A stretch of 64,000 nucleotides of DNA from Pseudomonadales bacterium (GTDB lineage Bacteria; Pseudomonadota; Gammaproteobacteria; Pseudomonadales; Pseudohongiellaceae), in the NCBI GenBank assembly GCA_012103535.1, contig WLWQ01000001.1, forward strand, positions 992,001 through 1,056,000, in the 5' to 3' direction. The notes under the pieces are model-generated. The model was not told the DNA's origin. It did not search any database and saw only the letters and a list, made by a program, of their open reading frames with translations. The first letter of the stretch is position 1, and each line of letters begins with the position of its first letter. Of the stretch, positions 54,560 to 62,678 are shown piece by piece. A program made the translations under genes and the position numbers.

Positions 54560-55072
54560 ATGAAACTGAATCAACAACAAGTTATCGAAATCGTTGGGGT
54601 ATCCGCGGTAGTTATTTCTTTGGCATTCGTTGGCCTCCAACTTTACCTTGATCGACAAGTTGTAATAGCCTCACAGTATTCCGAACGAAGCGAATCAATG
54701 AAATCCGACATACGGATGAGATTGGAAAGTGAATCGTACATGTTGTATCAGACCAAACTTGGGGAAGGTAGTGTCCGCCCCGAACACTGGACTGAGGCTC
54801 AAGAAAGTCTAGTAGAGAGCTTCAATTTTACAGCTTCGGAAATCGTAGTATTCCAGGCCGACCAACAGCTATATATGTACCAATTTGATAATCTGTATTT
54901 TCAATATAAGCAAGGACTACTGGAACCAGAGGACTGGATCATTTATAGAAATAACCTAAAGACTAGAATGAGAAATCCGATTGCTCGAGCCGAATTTCAG
55001 TCCCGATACAGAACTTTCGCATCATTGGTTGAAATCTTTCCGGCCATAGTTGAAGAATTGGATAATGAGTAA
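54560..55072 (+). CDS. Cassette 14: diverged family A protein
   Basis: This 170-residue protein has one N-terminal transmembrane helix (I-V-G-V-S-A-V-V-I-S-L-A-F-V-G) followed by a charged helix and soluble domain. It shares the layout but only loosely the Q-N-T-type motif (L-D-R-Q-V) of the other members, so family membership is less certain. The soluble part has Y-M-Y-Q-F-D-N-L-Y-F-Q-Y. ATG 54560 chosen over the longer frame. Confidence 0.65.
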   Translation: MKLNQQQVIEIVGVSAVVISLAFVGLQLYLDRQVVIASQYSERSESMKSDIRMRLESESYMLYQTKLGEGSVRPEHWTEAQESLVESFNFTASEIVVFQADQQLYMYQFDNLYFQYKQGLLEPEDWIIYRNNLKTRMRNPIARAEFQSRYRTFASLVEIFPAIVEELDNE

Positions 55073-55093
55073 TCATAGATCTGTGCCTACGAA

Positions 55094-55155
55094 ACATAAC
55101 AATCAAGTCAATAAAGGATGCAGCTACGCTGCACCCATTACTACGGGCGTTATGT
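55094..55155 (+). repeat. attC14 (short class, 62 nt)
   Basis: ACATAAC 55094-55100 to GTTATGT 55149-55155. Differs by only a base or two from attC1. Confidence 0.88.
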
Positions 55156-55199
55156 CTCTAGTCATAGTAATCAGAACTCGGATAGGTCAGCTAATTAAA

Positions 55200-56174
55200 A
55201 TGCAGTTCATCCTCTGCATACTGTTCCTAAGTTGTGTAGCTTATCCTAAACAACTGTTCGCGGCGGACACTGAAGTTGCTGATTTATTCGGAATGGTTGT
55301 AAGCGGTAAACGTCCAGGGCCTCCACTTTGGAAAGTATCCAATGAAAAAAATATACTTTGGATATTCGGAACACTAGACTACCTTCCCAAGAACTTAGAT
55401 TGGGATGAATCAAGTGTGAGATTTGAATTGTCTCAGGCCGAAGCGTTCATTAGTCCTCCTGAGTTTTCTGCTAGAGAGAACAATCCCTTTAGAGCTATAT
55501 CTTTGATGAGGAGAATCAACAAGGCCAGAGAAATTCCTGATGAGAAAACTTTGGAGGAAATTTTGCCTGTAGAGCTCTATTCTCGATTGATGGCTCTAAA
55601 ATCAATTTACGGCCCAAATGGGAATGACATATTTGAATTACGACCCGATGAAGCAGCTGACGAACTATTTCGAGAAGCTCGAGAAGCAGTTGATCTTAGA
55701 TTTGATCAAAAAGTGAGTAGCCGCCTGAGGAGAATCGCAAGGAGAAACGATGCGGTTCTTATAGATCATGTGAAATCACTGGACGTAAACTTGACTATTG
55801 AAGCTTTTGAAAGCACCAGCTTAGCAGATGGAATTGCCTGTTTAGATTCTACACTTAGAACTATAGAAACAGACTTGGAGGCCATGATTATCCGGGCCAA
55901 TGCTTGGGCAGTAGGGAATGCAGAATTGCTTCTAAATCTGGTCTATCCAGATAAATCTGAATTTTGTGGATCAGCAGTCTTCAAGTCCGATGAAATTGGA
56001 AGAATTGCATCAGAGACACGCTCTGAATGGGTTGATTCTATTGAGTATGCACTGAGCAGTTACGAAAACAGCTTTGCAAATTTCCCTATGCGGGAAATCG
56101 TGCACCCAGAAGGATTGCTAAACCATCTTAGGCAAAAAGGGTACACTGTGAGCGGTCAACAATTATCTAATTAG
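55200..56174 (+). CDS. Cassette 15: TraB/GumN-like exported protein
   Basis: This 324-residue protein, large for a cassette gene, has a signal peptide ending FAADT. P-P-L-W-K-V-S-N-E-K-N-I-L-W-I-F-G-T-L at about residues 39-57 matches the first strand of the TraB/GumN fold, whose members are putative metalloproteases. The conserved G-T-x-H is here G-T-L-D, lacking the His. ATG 55200 lies beyond attC14; upstream frame starts run into the attC. Confidence 0.7.
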   Translation: MQFILCILFLSCVAYPKQLFAADTEVADLFGMVVSGKRPGPPLWKVSNEKNILWIFGTLDYLPKNLDWDESSVRFELSQAEAFISPPEFSARENNPFRAISLMRRINKAREIPDEKTLEEILPVELYSRLMALKSIYGPNGNDIFELRPDEAADELFREAREAVDLRFDQKVSSRLRRIARRNDAVLIDHVKSLDVNLTIEAFESTSLADGIACLDSTLRTIETDLEAMIIRANAWAVGNAELLLNLVYPDKSEFCGSAVFKSDEIGRIASETRSEWVDSIEYALSSYENSFANFPMREIVHPEGLLNHLRQKGYTVSGQQLSN

Positions 56175-56197
56175 CAGTTGATTTCAGAGCAGACGAG

Positions 56198-56260
56198 ACA
56201 TAACAAACAAGCCAAAAAGGACACGCGCGCTTCGCGCGCCTATTATTCAGGGCGTTATGT
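56198..56260 (+). repeat. attC15 (short class, 63 nt)
   Basis: ACATAAC 56198-56204 to GTTATGT 56254-56260, inner GCGCGCTTCGCGCGC hairpin. Confidence 0.88.
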
Positions 56261-56308
56261 TTCTAGTTCCGGATCGAGAAAGGCTGGTTACTTTTTAAGG
56301 ATCAGAGC

Positions 56309-56728
56309 ATGTTGGTTAAATCCGCAATGATGGTTGTGCTTGTTTATGCTGTACTTTCTTTACTGCTGTGTATTGGTATTGCAGCGTCCCCCAGCCTTAT
56401 CGTTTTATTGGCTGATGTTTTCCAATCCGAGACCGGAAAATACATATCTTCATCCATAGATTTGATAATGGGAGTCATGTTTTTTGTTGCGGCTCCTGCG
56501 GCGAAGTTTAAGCTATTCTTCAGAATATTTAGTGCAGTGCTATTTTTGGCTGGAATCTTCTATTATTTACTTCCAACAGACAATTGGGCAGCCTACATAG
56601 ATTTCTGGTTGATCGATAACCCATTATTACTTCGTGTTTTCGGCGGAGGATTTGGAATTCTATTTTGTGGCTTTACTATTTATGCTGCTGTTCCAAGGAA
56701 TGGTGAGCTCGACGAGGCTTCAACTTAG
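56309..56728 (+). CDS. Cassette 16: four-span membrane protein
   Basis: This 139-residue protein has about four hydrophobic helices with short loops. Residues 70-95 (F-F-R-I-F-S-A-V-L-F-L-A-G-I-F-Y-Y-L-L) and a C-terminal G-F-G-I-L-F-C-G-F-T are membrane segments. No family recognised. AAGGAT precedes ATG 56309. Confidence 0.6.
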   Translation: MLVKSAMMVVLVYAVLSLLLCIGIAASPSLIVLLADVFQSETGKYISSSIDLIMGVMFFVAAPAAKFKLFFRIFSAVLFLAGIFYYLLPTDNWAAYIDFWLIDNPLLLRVFGGGFGILFCGFTIYAAVPRNGELDEAST

Positions 56729-56738
56729 TGCCAACGAA

Positions 56739-56796
56739 ACATAACAATCAAATCAAGGAGAGGCGCTACACGCCCTCTTTATTAAGGGCGTTATGT
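56739..56796 (+). repeat. attC16 (short class, 58 nt)
   Basis: ACATAAC 56739-56745 to GTTATGT 56790-56796. Confidence 0.88.
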
Positions 56797-56815
56797 TTCT
56801 GCATATGAAAGAGAG

Positions 56816-57139
56816 ATGAGTTTAGAATTTCAATTGTTTGTTTATGCGCTGATTTTGGCACAAGGTGTTAGTGCAATTCTTTATCTCGTAAATTTGAGAA
56901 AATTGGACGCATTGATTACAAGTCGAAATCTAAGTAATTTGTCAGAGCTTACTCACAATGGATTAACAGTATTTGGAACAAAAAAATATCATAGAGCCGC
57001 AATGTTTCTCCTTGCTAGGAAATTTAGGGATACAGCGGATAAAGATGTCTTGAAATTAGCTTCGAGAACGCGAGTATTCTTAATATGCGGGACAGTACCT
57101 TTCATACTACTTATTCTGATTTATTTCGTGGTGATATGA
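56816..57139 (+). CDS. Cassette 17: two-span membrane protein
   Basis: This 107-residue protein has an N-terminal helix (F-V-Y-A-L-I-L-A-Q-G), a basic cytoplasmic middle (L-L-A-R-K-F-R-D-T) and a C-terminal helix (F-I-L-L-I-L-I-Y-F-V-V-I). Unknown function. ATG 56816 lies 19 nt after attC16. Confidence 0.6.
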   Translation: MSLEFQLFVYALILAQGVSAILYLVNLRKLDALITSRNLSNLSELTHNGLTVFGTKKYHRAAMFLLARKFRDTADKDVLKLASRTRVFLICGTVPFILLILIYFVVI

Positions 57140-57155
57140 TCATGAGGCTCACGAA

Positions 57156-57217
57156 ACATAACAAACAAATCAAAAAGGTCAGCGCGCTGCGCGCGCCTAT
57201 TATTAAGGGCGTTATGT
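57156..57217 (+). repeat. attC17 (short class, 62 nt)
   Basis: ACATAAC 57156-57162 to GTTATGT 57211-57217, inner CAGCGCGCTGCGCGCG hairpin. Confidence 0.88.
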
Positions 57218-57233
57218 GCGCCTAGATAATGCT

Positions 57234-57653
57234 ATGTATCAGTATGATTTCTATAAAACGAAAACACTTTGTCCTAGATGTGCTGGAGAACTCAATATTA
57301 GTCAAGGCCGTGACGGCCCCAACGCCCTTCTAAATTGGACGGAAGGTGAAAAATCTCCTCAACCACTTCCAGGCCAAAATGACTTAGACTTGGAGAAATA
57401 TAGTCTGCCTAGTAGTTTCGATTTAGGATCTCCAATTTGCAAGAGTTGTGGATATCATTGCAATTTTCTGCATGGCATTTTAGAAAACGGAATTTGGTCT
57501 AGAACGACTTTTATATGCGATGCCGTTTCAGCAACTCAGGAAGTGAACGGATTTAGAATGTGCTCCGATTGTTTTGAAGCATGGGAGTTCCCGGAGGCAA
57601 TGCAATTCTCAGAGTGCCCCAATTGTAAGCTAATGACTAAACTAGCGATCTAA
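57234..57653 (+). CDS. Cassette 18: zinc-ribbon protein
   Basis: This 139-residue cytoplasmic protein has paired cysteine motifs: C-P-R-C near residue 12, C-K-S-C-G-Y-H-C near the middle, C-S-D-C and C-P-N-C near the end. These give up to four zinc-ribbon knuckles. No family recognised; nucleic-acid or protein binding is likely. ATG 57234 is used because the earlier GTG start lies inside the attC core. Confidence 0.65.
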   Translation: MYQYDFYKTKTLCPRCAGELNISQGRDGPNALLNWTEGEKSPQPLPGQNDLDLEKYSLPSSFDLGSPICKSCGYHCNFLHGILENGIWSRTTFICDAVSATQEVNGFRMCSDCFEAWEFPEAMQFSECPNCKLMTKLAI

Positions 57654-57671
57654 GCCGGAGTCCTAAATGGC

Positions 57672-57733
57672 ACATAACAATCAAGTCAATAAAGGATGCA
57701 GCTATGCTGCACCCATTACTACGAGCGTTATGT
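57672..57733 (+). repeat. attC18 (short class, 62 nt)
   Basis: ACATAAC 57672-57678 to GTTATGT 57727-57733. Close copy of attC1 and attC14. Confidence 0.88.
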
Positions 57734-57752
57734 GTACAACTAAAGAGCTTTT

Positions 57753-58193
57753 ATGAATACCGAGACTGTTAGTACCGAAGAAGTAAAAACTGCAATTGAC
57801 GACTGGTATAGTGCGTTTGATTCGCCAGCTATCGATCGCCTTGTTGAGTCAAATTTCGGGTTTGAGAACGGGTATGGATTTAGAGCAATCAATCCACCCA
57901 TTCAACTTTCGGAATCAGATCGCCGAACGCTTTGGAATACATTCTTCGATTCTATGGAGTACTACAATATCGCTATTGAAGATATTGAGATCGAGACAAT
58001 TGGTAATGTGGGTGTGGCCTGGGGTTACCATTCAGAAAAATTTAGGATGAAAAGCGGCGAAGAAGAATCTTTAAGGGTTCGTTTCTCATTTACGGTATTG
58101 AAATCCGATACTGGACAAACAAAAATCGTATTAGGTCATCGGGATGTTCAGGAGTTTAACGCCGAAGGGCGTTACGTTCGACAAATAAAATAG
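57753..58193 (+). CDS. Cassette 19: NTF2-like/SnoaL-type protein
   Basis: This 146-residue protein has a helical start (V-K-T-A-I-D-D-W-Y-S-A-F-D-S) and beta strands typical of NTF2-like folds (V-A-W-G-Y-H-S, L-R-V-R-F-S-F-T-V-L-K). Members bind small ligands or catalyse simple chemistry; specificity unknown. Soluble, cytoplasmic. Confidence 0.65.
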   Translation: MNTETVSTEEVKTAIDDWYSAFDSPAIDRLVESNFGFENGYGFRAINPPIQLSESDRRTLWNTFFDSMEYYNIAIEDIEIETIGNVGVAWGYHSEKFRMKSGEEESLRVRFSFTVLKSDTGQTKIVLGHRDVQEFNAEGRYVRQIK

Positions 58194-58213
58194 AAGTCCA
58201 GCACGACTCGGAC

Positions 58214-58274
58214 ACATAACAATCAAATCAATCAAGGAGACCGCAAGCGGCACCCATTATTCAGGGCGTTATGT
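58214..58274 (+). repeat. attC19 (short class, 61 nt)
   Basis: ACATAAC 58214-58220 to GTTATGT 58268-58274, inner GACCGC..GCGGCACC arms. Confidence 0.88.
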
Positions 58275-58287
58275 TCCTTCGTGCATC

Positions 58288-58313
58288 TTGACAAAGTTAT
58301 CATTTATGATAAC
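58288..58313 (+). promoter_or_regulatory. Candidate promoter and operator of the toxin-antitoxin cassette
   Basis: TTGACA at 58288-58293 is followed by the dyad GTTATCAT/ATGATAAC (58296-58313), whose right arm overlaps a -10-like TATGAT (58305-58310) at non-standard spacing. The toxin ATG is only eight bases beyond the dyad, so the message may be leaderless or nearly so. The antitoxin HTH probably binds the dyad. Confidence 0.55.
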
Positions 58314-58321
58314 CTTTATAG

Positions 58322-58639
58322 ATGTCATGGAAAGTCACGTTTTTCAGTACCAAAGTTAAAGAAGAAACTCTCAATTTCCCAAAAGGAATATTAGCTAACT
58401 TTCTCCATATAGCTGAAATTATTGAAGAATTCGGTCCGTCTATCGGCAAGCCCTATACAGCCCCTATGGGGAAAGGGCTTTTTGAGATACGGGCAAAAGG
58501 CAAGGAAGGTATTGGGCGCTCGCTCTTTTGTACCGTCAAAGGCAAGGAAATCATAATTTTGAATTCCTTCATTAAAAAAACACAAAAGACTCCCAAAAAA
58601 GAGATCGACAAAGCCCGCAGACGAATGTTGGAGTTATGA
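58322..58639 (+). CDS. Cassette 20: HigB/RelE-type toxin
   Basis: This 105-residue RelE-superfamily, Gp49-like toxin has F-L-H-I-A-E-I-I-E-E-F-G-P, then L-F-E-I-R-A-K-G-K-E-G-I-G-R-S-L-F and a C-terminal I-L-N-S-F-I-K-K-T-Q-K-T-P. The family cleaves mRNA on the ribosome. No ribosome binding site precedes ATG 58322. The antitoxin gene starts one base after its stop. Confidence 0.85.
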   Translation: MSWKVTFFSTKVKEETLNFPKGILANFLHIAEIIEEFGPSIGKPYTAPMGKGLFEIRAKGKEGIGRSLFCTVKGKEIIILNSFIKKTQKTPKKEIDKARRRMLEL

Positions 58640-58640
58640 A

Positions 58641-58946
58641 ATGAGCAGACCTACATTAAAGTCCTTTAAGAAAGAGGCATTCAAACGAAAAGGAGTGAAA
58701 GGGCAATACGAAGCTCTTACTCCAGCTTATGAAGTTCGTAAAAAATTAATTGCATTGCGCCAGCAAGCAGGATTTACCCAAGAACAAGTTGCTGAGAAAT
58801 TACATACAAACAAAAGTAACATTTCCAGATTAGAAAGCGTGGAGTCAGAAATCTCTCCAAAGCTTTCCACACTTACAGACTACGCTGAAGCAATTGGTTA
58901 TCAACTTCAAATTGATTTCGTGCCCAAGCAAGGGTCAGGAACATAA
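58641..58946 (+). CDS. Cassette 20: HigA/XRE-type antitoxin
   Basis: This 101-residue protein has a Cro/C1 HTH (L-R-Q-Q-A-G-F-T-Q-E-Q-V-A-E-K-L-H-T-N-K-S-N-I-S-R split across about residues 39-63), partner of the toxin. GGAG precedes ATG 58641. The toxin-first order is typical of HigBA. The TAA stop (58944-58946) lies in attC20. The pair probably stabilises the array. Confidence 0.88.
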   Translation: MSRPTLKSFKKEAFKRKGVKGQYEALTPAYEVRKKLIALRQQAGFTQEQVAEKLHTNKSNISRLESVESEISPKLSTLTDYAEAIGYQLQIDFVPKQGSGT

Positions 58947-59003
58947 CAAACAAATCAAGAAGGACACGCGCGCTTCGCGCGCCTATTATTAAGAGCGTTA
59001 TGT
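58941..59003 (+). repeat. attC20 (short class, 63 nt)
   Basis: ACATAAC 58941-58947 to GTTATGT 58997-59003, inner GCGCGCTTCGCGCGC hairpin. Confidence 0.88.
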
Positions 59004-59109
59004 TCCTAGCGGAATCAGCAATACCCGAAAATGGAAAATGAAATTCAACATACATGGGCGCTAGTTGGTCGCGCAATGTGCCTCCGATGAATAGAAGATC
59101 GCATTAGAT

Positions 59110-60156
59110 ATGAATATAAAACATCAGCGAGTTTGGCTTTTAAGAATTCTTGCGGCGATTGCTACTGTCAGCAGTATTTTCATTTTCGCACCTTGGCTCG
59201 CAGCCATTGCGTACTTAAAACCACTGCCCGCTACAGTGCAGGAACAAGTTGATGATGCCGTCAATTATCAGCTGGACGGGATCATCGTTTATGTGGATCG
59301 ACCAGGAGAAGCACCTAATTTTTATGCCGCCGGATGGAATGATAGAGAACTTCTAACTCCCGCCGACCCACACGCTCTTTTCAAGATTGCCAGTATCAGC
59401 AAACTATATATAGCCGCCGCAACGGCTATGTTGATCAGCGACAAGCAATTGGATTTAGGCAGCACAGTCGCAGATTACTTCCCCGAACTCGTTGGAAAAA
59501 TAAAACATGCCGATCGGATTACACTTAGGATGTTGCTACAACACAGGAGTGGCATTCCTAATTGGAATGAAGATCCCGATCGCTGGACTATCTCGTCATC
59601 GAATGTAAATGATAATCTGGCGCTGGTATTCGATGATCCTGCCGATTTTGAACCAGGGGCTCGTTACGATTATTCCAACACAAATTACTTATTGATTGGT
59701 AATATTCTCGATCAGGCATTGGGCTATCATCACCAGCTATATATTCAACGCGAAATTCTCGGCCCGCTCGGATTGACGCAGACCTTCGCATTGGTGAGTG
59801 ATGTTAACCCCGCCCTCGTCTCCAGTGGGTATGACACGAGATATGATGAGGATTTCAAAACGCGCGTTCATATCGTTCCAGGCGGAACTATGGTAGCTAC
59901 TGCGGAAGATACTGGGATATTTCTTCGGGCATTGAATGATGGGTCACTCTTTACTGAAAATGAGCAGGAAATCTACTCCTCTGTCTATGAATACGAGCAC
60001 ACCGGTTTGTTGGCCGGGTATTCCAGCATAGCGCGCTATCACAAGGACATCGATGCCGTGGTCATCCAGTTCGTGAATACGAGCGGTGGTAACTCGTGGG
60101 TAACAACCGAGGTTATTTATAGCCGAATTGTTCAAATTTTGCGCGATAGGCAGTAA
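59110..60156 (+). CDS. Cassette 21: serine hydrolase, beta-lactamase/PBP4*-like
   Basis: This 348-residue protein has an N-terminal signal or anchor helix (residues 10-36) and a serine-hydrolase domain: S-I-S-K at 95-98 (nucleophile Ser95, Lys98), Y-S-N at 188-190 and H-T-G at 297-299. These are the three class C/DD-peptidase motifs. It could be a peptidase or esterase; a drug-resistance role is not implied. It is one of the largest genes in the array. ATG 59110. Confidence 0.88.
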   Translation: MNIKHQRVWLLRILAAIATVSSIFIFAPWLAAIAYLKPLPATVQEQVDDAVNYQLDGIIVYVDRPGEAPNFYAAGWNDRELLTPADPHALFKIASISKLYIAAATAMLISDKQLDLGSTVADYFPELVGKIKHADRITLRMLLQHRSGIPNWNEDPDRWTISSSNVNDNLALVFDDPADFEPGARYDYSNTNYLLIGNILDQALGYHHQLYIQREILGPLGLTQTFALVSDVNPALVSSGYDTRYDEDFKTRVHIVPGGTMVATAEDTGIFLRALNDGSLFTENEQEIYSSVYEYEHTGLLAGYSSIARYHKDIDAVVIQFVNTSGGNSWVTTEVIYSRIVQILRDRQ

Positions 60157-60228
60157 TGATTCTTGACAATGAAACATCGGCTGCGCTATTACTCCGCAAT
60201 GTACCCATCAAGAGAACTGAGTGTCGGA

Positions 60229-60286
60229 ACATAACAATCAAATCAAGGAGATGCGCTACGCGCACTCTTTATTAAAAGCGATATTT
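60229..60286 (+). repeat. attC21 (degenerate, short class)
   Basis: Inverse core ACATAAC 60229-60235 is intact and the inner GATGCGC..GCGCACTC arms match attC3. The core reads GATATTT instead of GTTATGT, so recombination there should be poor. Confidence 0.7.
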
Positions 60287-60516
60287 TAGAGTTGTGTAGG
60301 TGAGAACACCTCCGTGCTGCCGAAATTAGAAACCATAACATATTGATATTTATAGATATTACCTAAATACTAATTCCGGTAATCTTTATTACTATAAGAT
60401 TAGGGCGGTTTCCGCCCTCTTATTTCTGATAAAGAAAACTTTGCTTGGAACAAGGAAAACCTTATTCTGAAGCAGATACATTATCTACTTATCCAACTTC
60501 GCTGGAGTGTATGGGC
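60287..60516. other. Non-coding part of cassette 22
   Basis: A/T-rich sequence without a gene. A hairpin AGGGCGG-TTT-CCGCCCT (60402-60418) followed by CTTATTT looks like a weak terminator or leader structure. Confidence 0.5.
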
Positions 60517-61002
60517 ATGCTAAATCTATTTAAGTGTAAGCTCGGAACGACTCTATTAGTTTTGCCGCTATTCCTAGTTGCCTGCACGAATCAAACTCCG
60601 CTAATTTTTGTTTCCATACCGGAAGGAGCAACTATTTCAGAAATTAGCACTGGCAATGCTCTCGGCATTGCTCCTACTCGGAAAAGCCTCGACATAGATT
60701 CTCTATCTAGTCTTGATTCTGAAGGTTGTTATATCTTGGAGGGTGTAGCTGCACGCTGGGTTAGTGGCGCAACAGTTCAGATCGAGGAGCTGAAATTATG
60801 CGATGGTAAATCAGGACCTTATGCCGTCAGATTAGTTCGGCCAACTGAACATCCTGATCTAGAAAGAGACCTGGAAGAGGCTACCTCTATGAAAGCTGCT
60901 CGTATCGCTGCCTATGAGTTTGAACTAGAAAGACTCAGACTAAGGCGCAATTCCGGAACGGGCCCAATAGGGCATCAGTTCTCAACTTATAAGCATGAGT
61001 AA
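60517..61002 (+). CDS. Cassette 22: lipoprotein
   Basis: This 161-residue lipoprotein starts MLNLFKCKLGTTLLVLPLFL with a lipobox ending L-V-A-C. The first mature strand F-V-S-I-P-E-G-A-T-I is PEGA-like. Rest unassigned, with a long charged C-terminal helix (L-E-R-D-L-E-E-A-T). ATG 60517 has GGAG nine bases upstream; ATG 60511 is too close to it. Confidence 0.65.
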   Translation: MLNLFKCKLGTTLLVLPLFLVACTNQTPLIFVSIPEGATISEISTGNALGIAPTRKSLDIDSLSSLDSEGCYILEGVAARWVSGATVQIEELKLCDGKSGPYAVRLVRPTEHPDLERDLEEATSMKAARIAAYEFELERLRLRRNSGTGPIGHQFSTYKHE

Positions 61003-61186
61003 GTGCCAATACGCAAGCATAGAGCACTTATCTGCACGAAGCTATAGAGTCAGGAAGTCTTGGATCAAGTCTTGGTTCGCACATTAGTTGCACATAGTTC
61101 GACCTGAACTTAAACGACTAAGTTTTAATGTCTGCCTCTTATCCTGAGCAGCCGCGAGCTAGAAGCAATATTGATGTACGACCAAC

Positions 61187-61240
61187 ACATAACAATCAAA
61201 TCAAAAAGGACATGCGCGCTTATTGTTAAGGGCGTTATAT
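61187..61240 (+). repeat. attC22 (short class, 54 nt)
   Basis: ACATAAC 61187-61193 to GTTATAT 61234-61240, a reduced inner arm (ACATGCGCGC). Confidence 0.8.
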
Positions 61241-61301
61241 CTCTTATCCAATTTATTGGTAAACGAGAATAGTAGTAACAGCAATTTAGATATCAACCGA
61301 A

Positions 61302-62171
61302 ATGACTAGCGATATGAATACGAGCACCAAGATATTGATTGTCCTGGCCACAATTGTCGGTTTTGCTTTGGTGCTAGCTAACACAAGGGTAGGTGTATTC
61401 TTGGTTTTCGACGTGGTTGGTGGATCTACTGACAATTTGGTCACAGATACGAGTACTGGCCCGCTTAGTACGAGTCGCTCAATACTCGCTGACTCAAGAT
61501 TTAGTTTGCCACCTGAGTTGGAACAACCTAGCGGGATTGTGGTAGACGAAAGCACAGTGTATATCTCAACAGACCAGGCCGAACTTTTTGTTCTTGATAG
61601 GCAGTTTATACTAAAAGAGCCAAAGTCAGATCTTATTGGTGGAATCTTGCTTCTTAAACAAGGTTCGCTAGAAGCCATTACTCTGGTTGATGAACAAGTA
61701 GTGGGCATCGGAGAAATTGGTGTTATTGGAGTTTGGGCGAGAGCAGCGAATCATTGGGAGAGGCTCGAAGACTTGCCACTGCCTGAATCATTGAGCAATA
61801 GCGAATTTACTGGCGTTTGCATGAATGGCATGGGTAGGTGGGCAACAACTGATGGCGCACAAGAACTATTCAACTTGGACGACGGCTCCGAGCACAGTAT
61901 TAGCTACGGCTCATTCGCCAAGCCTGATGGCGATCTTACGCAATTGATGATTTCCGGTGTCGATTGCAATGAAGACAATTTTTATTTGATTACGGAAAAC
62001 TTTACATCAATTATAGTGTTAGATCTCGATTTCCGGGTCATGGAAGTAATTGGGATCGACGCAGGTGAAGCATCCGATATAGCGATACACAATCTCAGCG
62101 CTTATGTAACTGTTGATCACAACCTTTTTGATGACCGGCCTCCGGTTTACAGATATGAACTATCACAGTAG
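61302..62171 (+). CDS. Cassette 23: SdiA-regulated/YjiK-like anchored propeller protein
   Basis: This 289-residue protein has an N-terminal transmembrane helix (residues 9-28) and a propeller-like domain. L-E-Q-P-S-G-I-V-V-D-E-S-T-V-Y-I-S-T-D-Q-A at about 75 resembles SdiA-regulated (YjiK) proteins, with later strands F-Y-L-I-T-E-N and S-D-I-A-I-H-N. ATG 61302 or 61314. Confidence 0.6.
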   Translation: MTSDMNTSTKILIVLATIVGFALVLANTRVGVFLVFDVVGGSTDNLVTDTSTGPLSTSRSILADSRFSLPPELEQPSGIVVDESTVYISTDQAELFVLDRQFILKEPKSDLIGGILLLKQGSLEAITLVDEQVVGIGEIGVIGVWARAANHWERLEDLPLPESLSNSEFTGVCMNGMGRWATTDGAQELFNLDDGSEHSISYGSFAKPDGDLTQLMISGVDCNEDNFYLITENFTSIIVLDLDFRVMEVIGIDAGEASDIAIHNLSAYVTVDHNLFDDRPPVYRYELSQ

Positions 62172-62188
62172 ATATTGGAGCAGGCGAT

Positions 62189-62242
62189 ACATAACAAACA
62201 AATCAGAAAGGAAACGCGCGCCTATTGTTAAGGGCCTTATGT
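62189..62242 (+). repeat. attC23 (degenerate, 54 nt)
   Basis: ACATAAC 62189-62195 to CTTATGT 62236-62242. The first base of the core is changed (GTT to CTT). Confidence 0.75.
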
Positions 62243-62267
62243 ACCGAAGTAGCCTGAGAATTAACAG

Positions 62268-62645
62268 ATGAAAATTCAAGTTGTAAATCCATCGATAGAA
62301 CTAGACAGTGCTGAAGAGATGGATTTTTTAGAATTTCCAAATTTTGGATCAGGTGGCACGGGTGCTTTTTGGTCTAATCCCGGCGGCCCGTCTCCATGGG
62401 AAATGCATCCGGAATGTGATGAACTGCTACATATTATTGAAGGAAGAATTGAAGTTGAGATTCTACCTAAGGATGGCGGGGAAAGTATCATCTCTGTTCT
62501 TCCCGCTGGTTCCTTTCTAGTAGTTCCGAGAGGTTGTTGGCATCGTCAACATATAATCGAGAGAAGCAAAGAATACTATGTTACTCCTGGGCCAACGCTT
62601 CATTCTCATGATGATGATCCAAGGGCAAAAATTGAGGGCGCATAA
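62268..62645 (+). CDS. Cassette 24: cupin-domain protein
   Basis: This is a 125-residue soluble single cupin with P-W-E-M-H-P-E-C-D-E-L-L-H-I-I-E-G and P-A-G-S-F-L-V-V-P-R-G-C-W-H. Metal ligands are visible (His and Glu in motif 1, His in motif 2). Its TAA (62643-62645) is in the attC24 inverse core. Role unknown. Confidence 0.8.
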   Translation: MKIQVVNPSIELDSAEEMDFLEFPNFGSGGTGAFWSNPGGPSPWEMHPECDELLHIIEGRIEVEILPKDGGESIISVLPAGSFLVVPRGCWHRQHIIERSKEYYVTPGPTLHSHDDDPRAKIEGA

Positions 62646-62670
62646 CAAACCGTTCAAAGGGTTGCAGGCA
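62640..62670 (+). repeat. attC24 (truncated)
   Basis: GCATAAC 62640-62646 and the first arm (ACCGTTCAAAGGGTTGC) are present, but the second arm and core are missing and the next gene begins at 62679. This is a half-site remnant. Confidence 0.75.
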
Positions 62671-62678
62671 GGTATTAA

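Noticed and set aside
59110-60156. Antibiotic-resistance beta-lactamase cassette
   Set aside because: Motifs are shared with peptidases and esterases and no resistance context is present, so a resistance label is not supported.
60402-60418. Riboswitch or strong terminator in cassette 22
   Set aside because: The seven-base GC hairpin lacks a proper T run and no riboswitch consensus was recognised.
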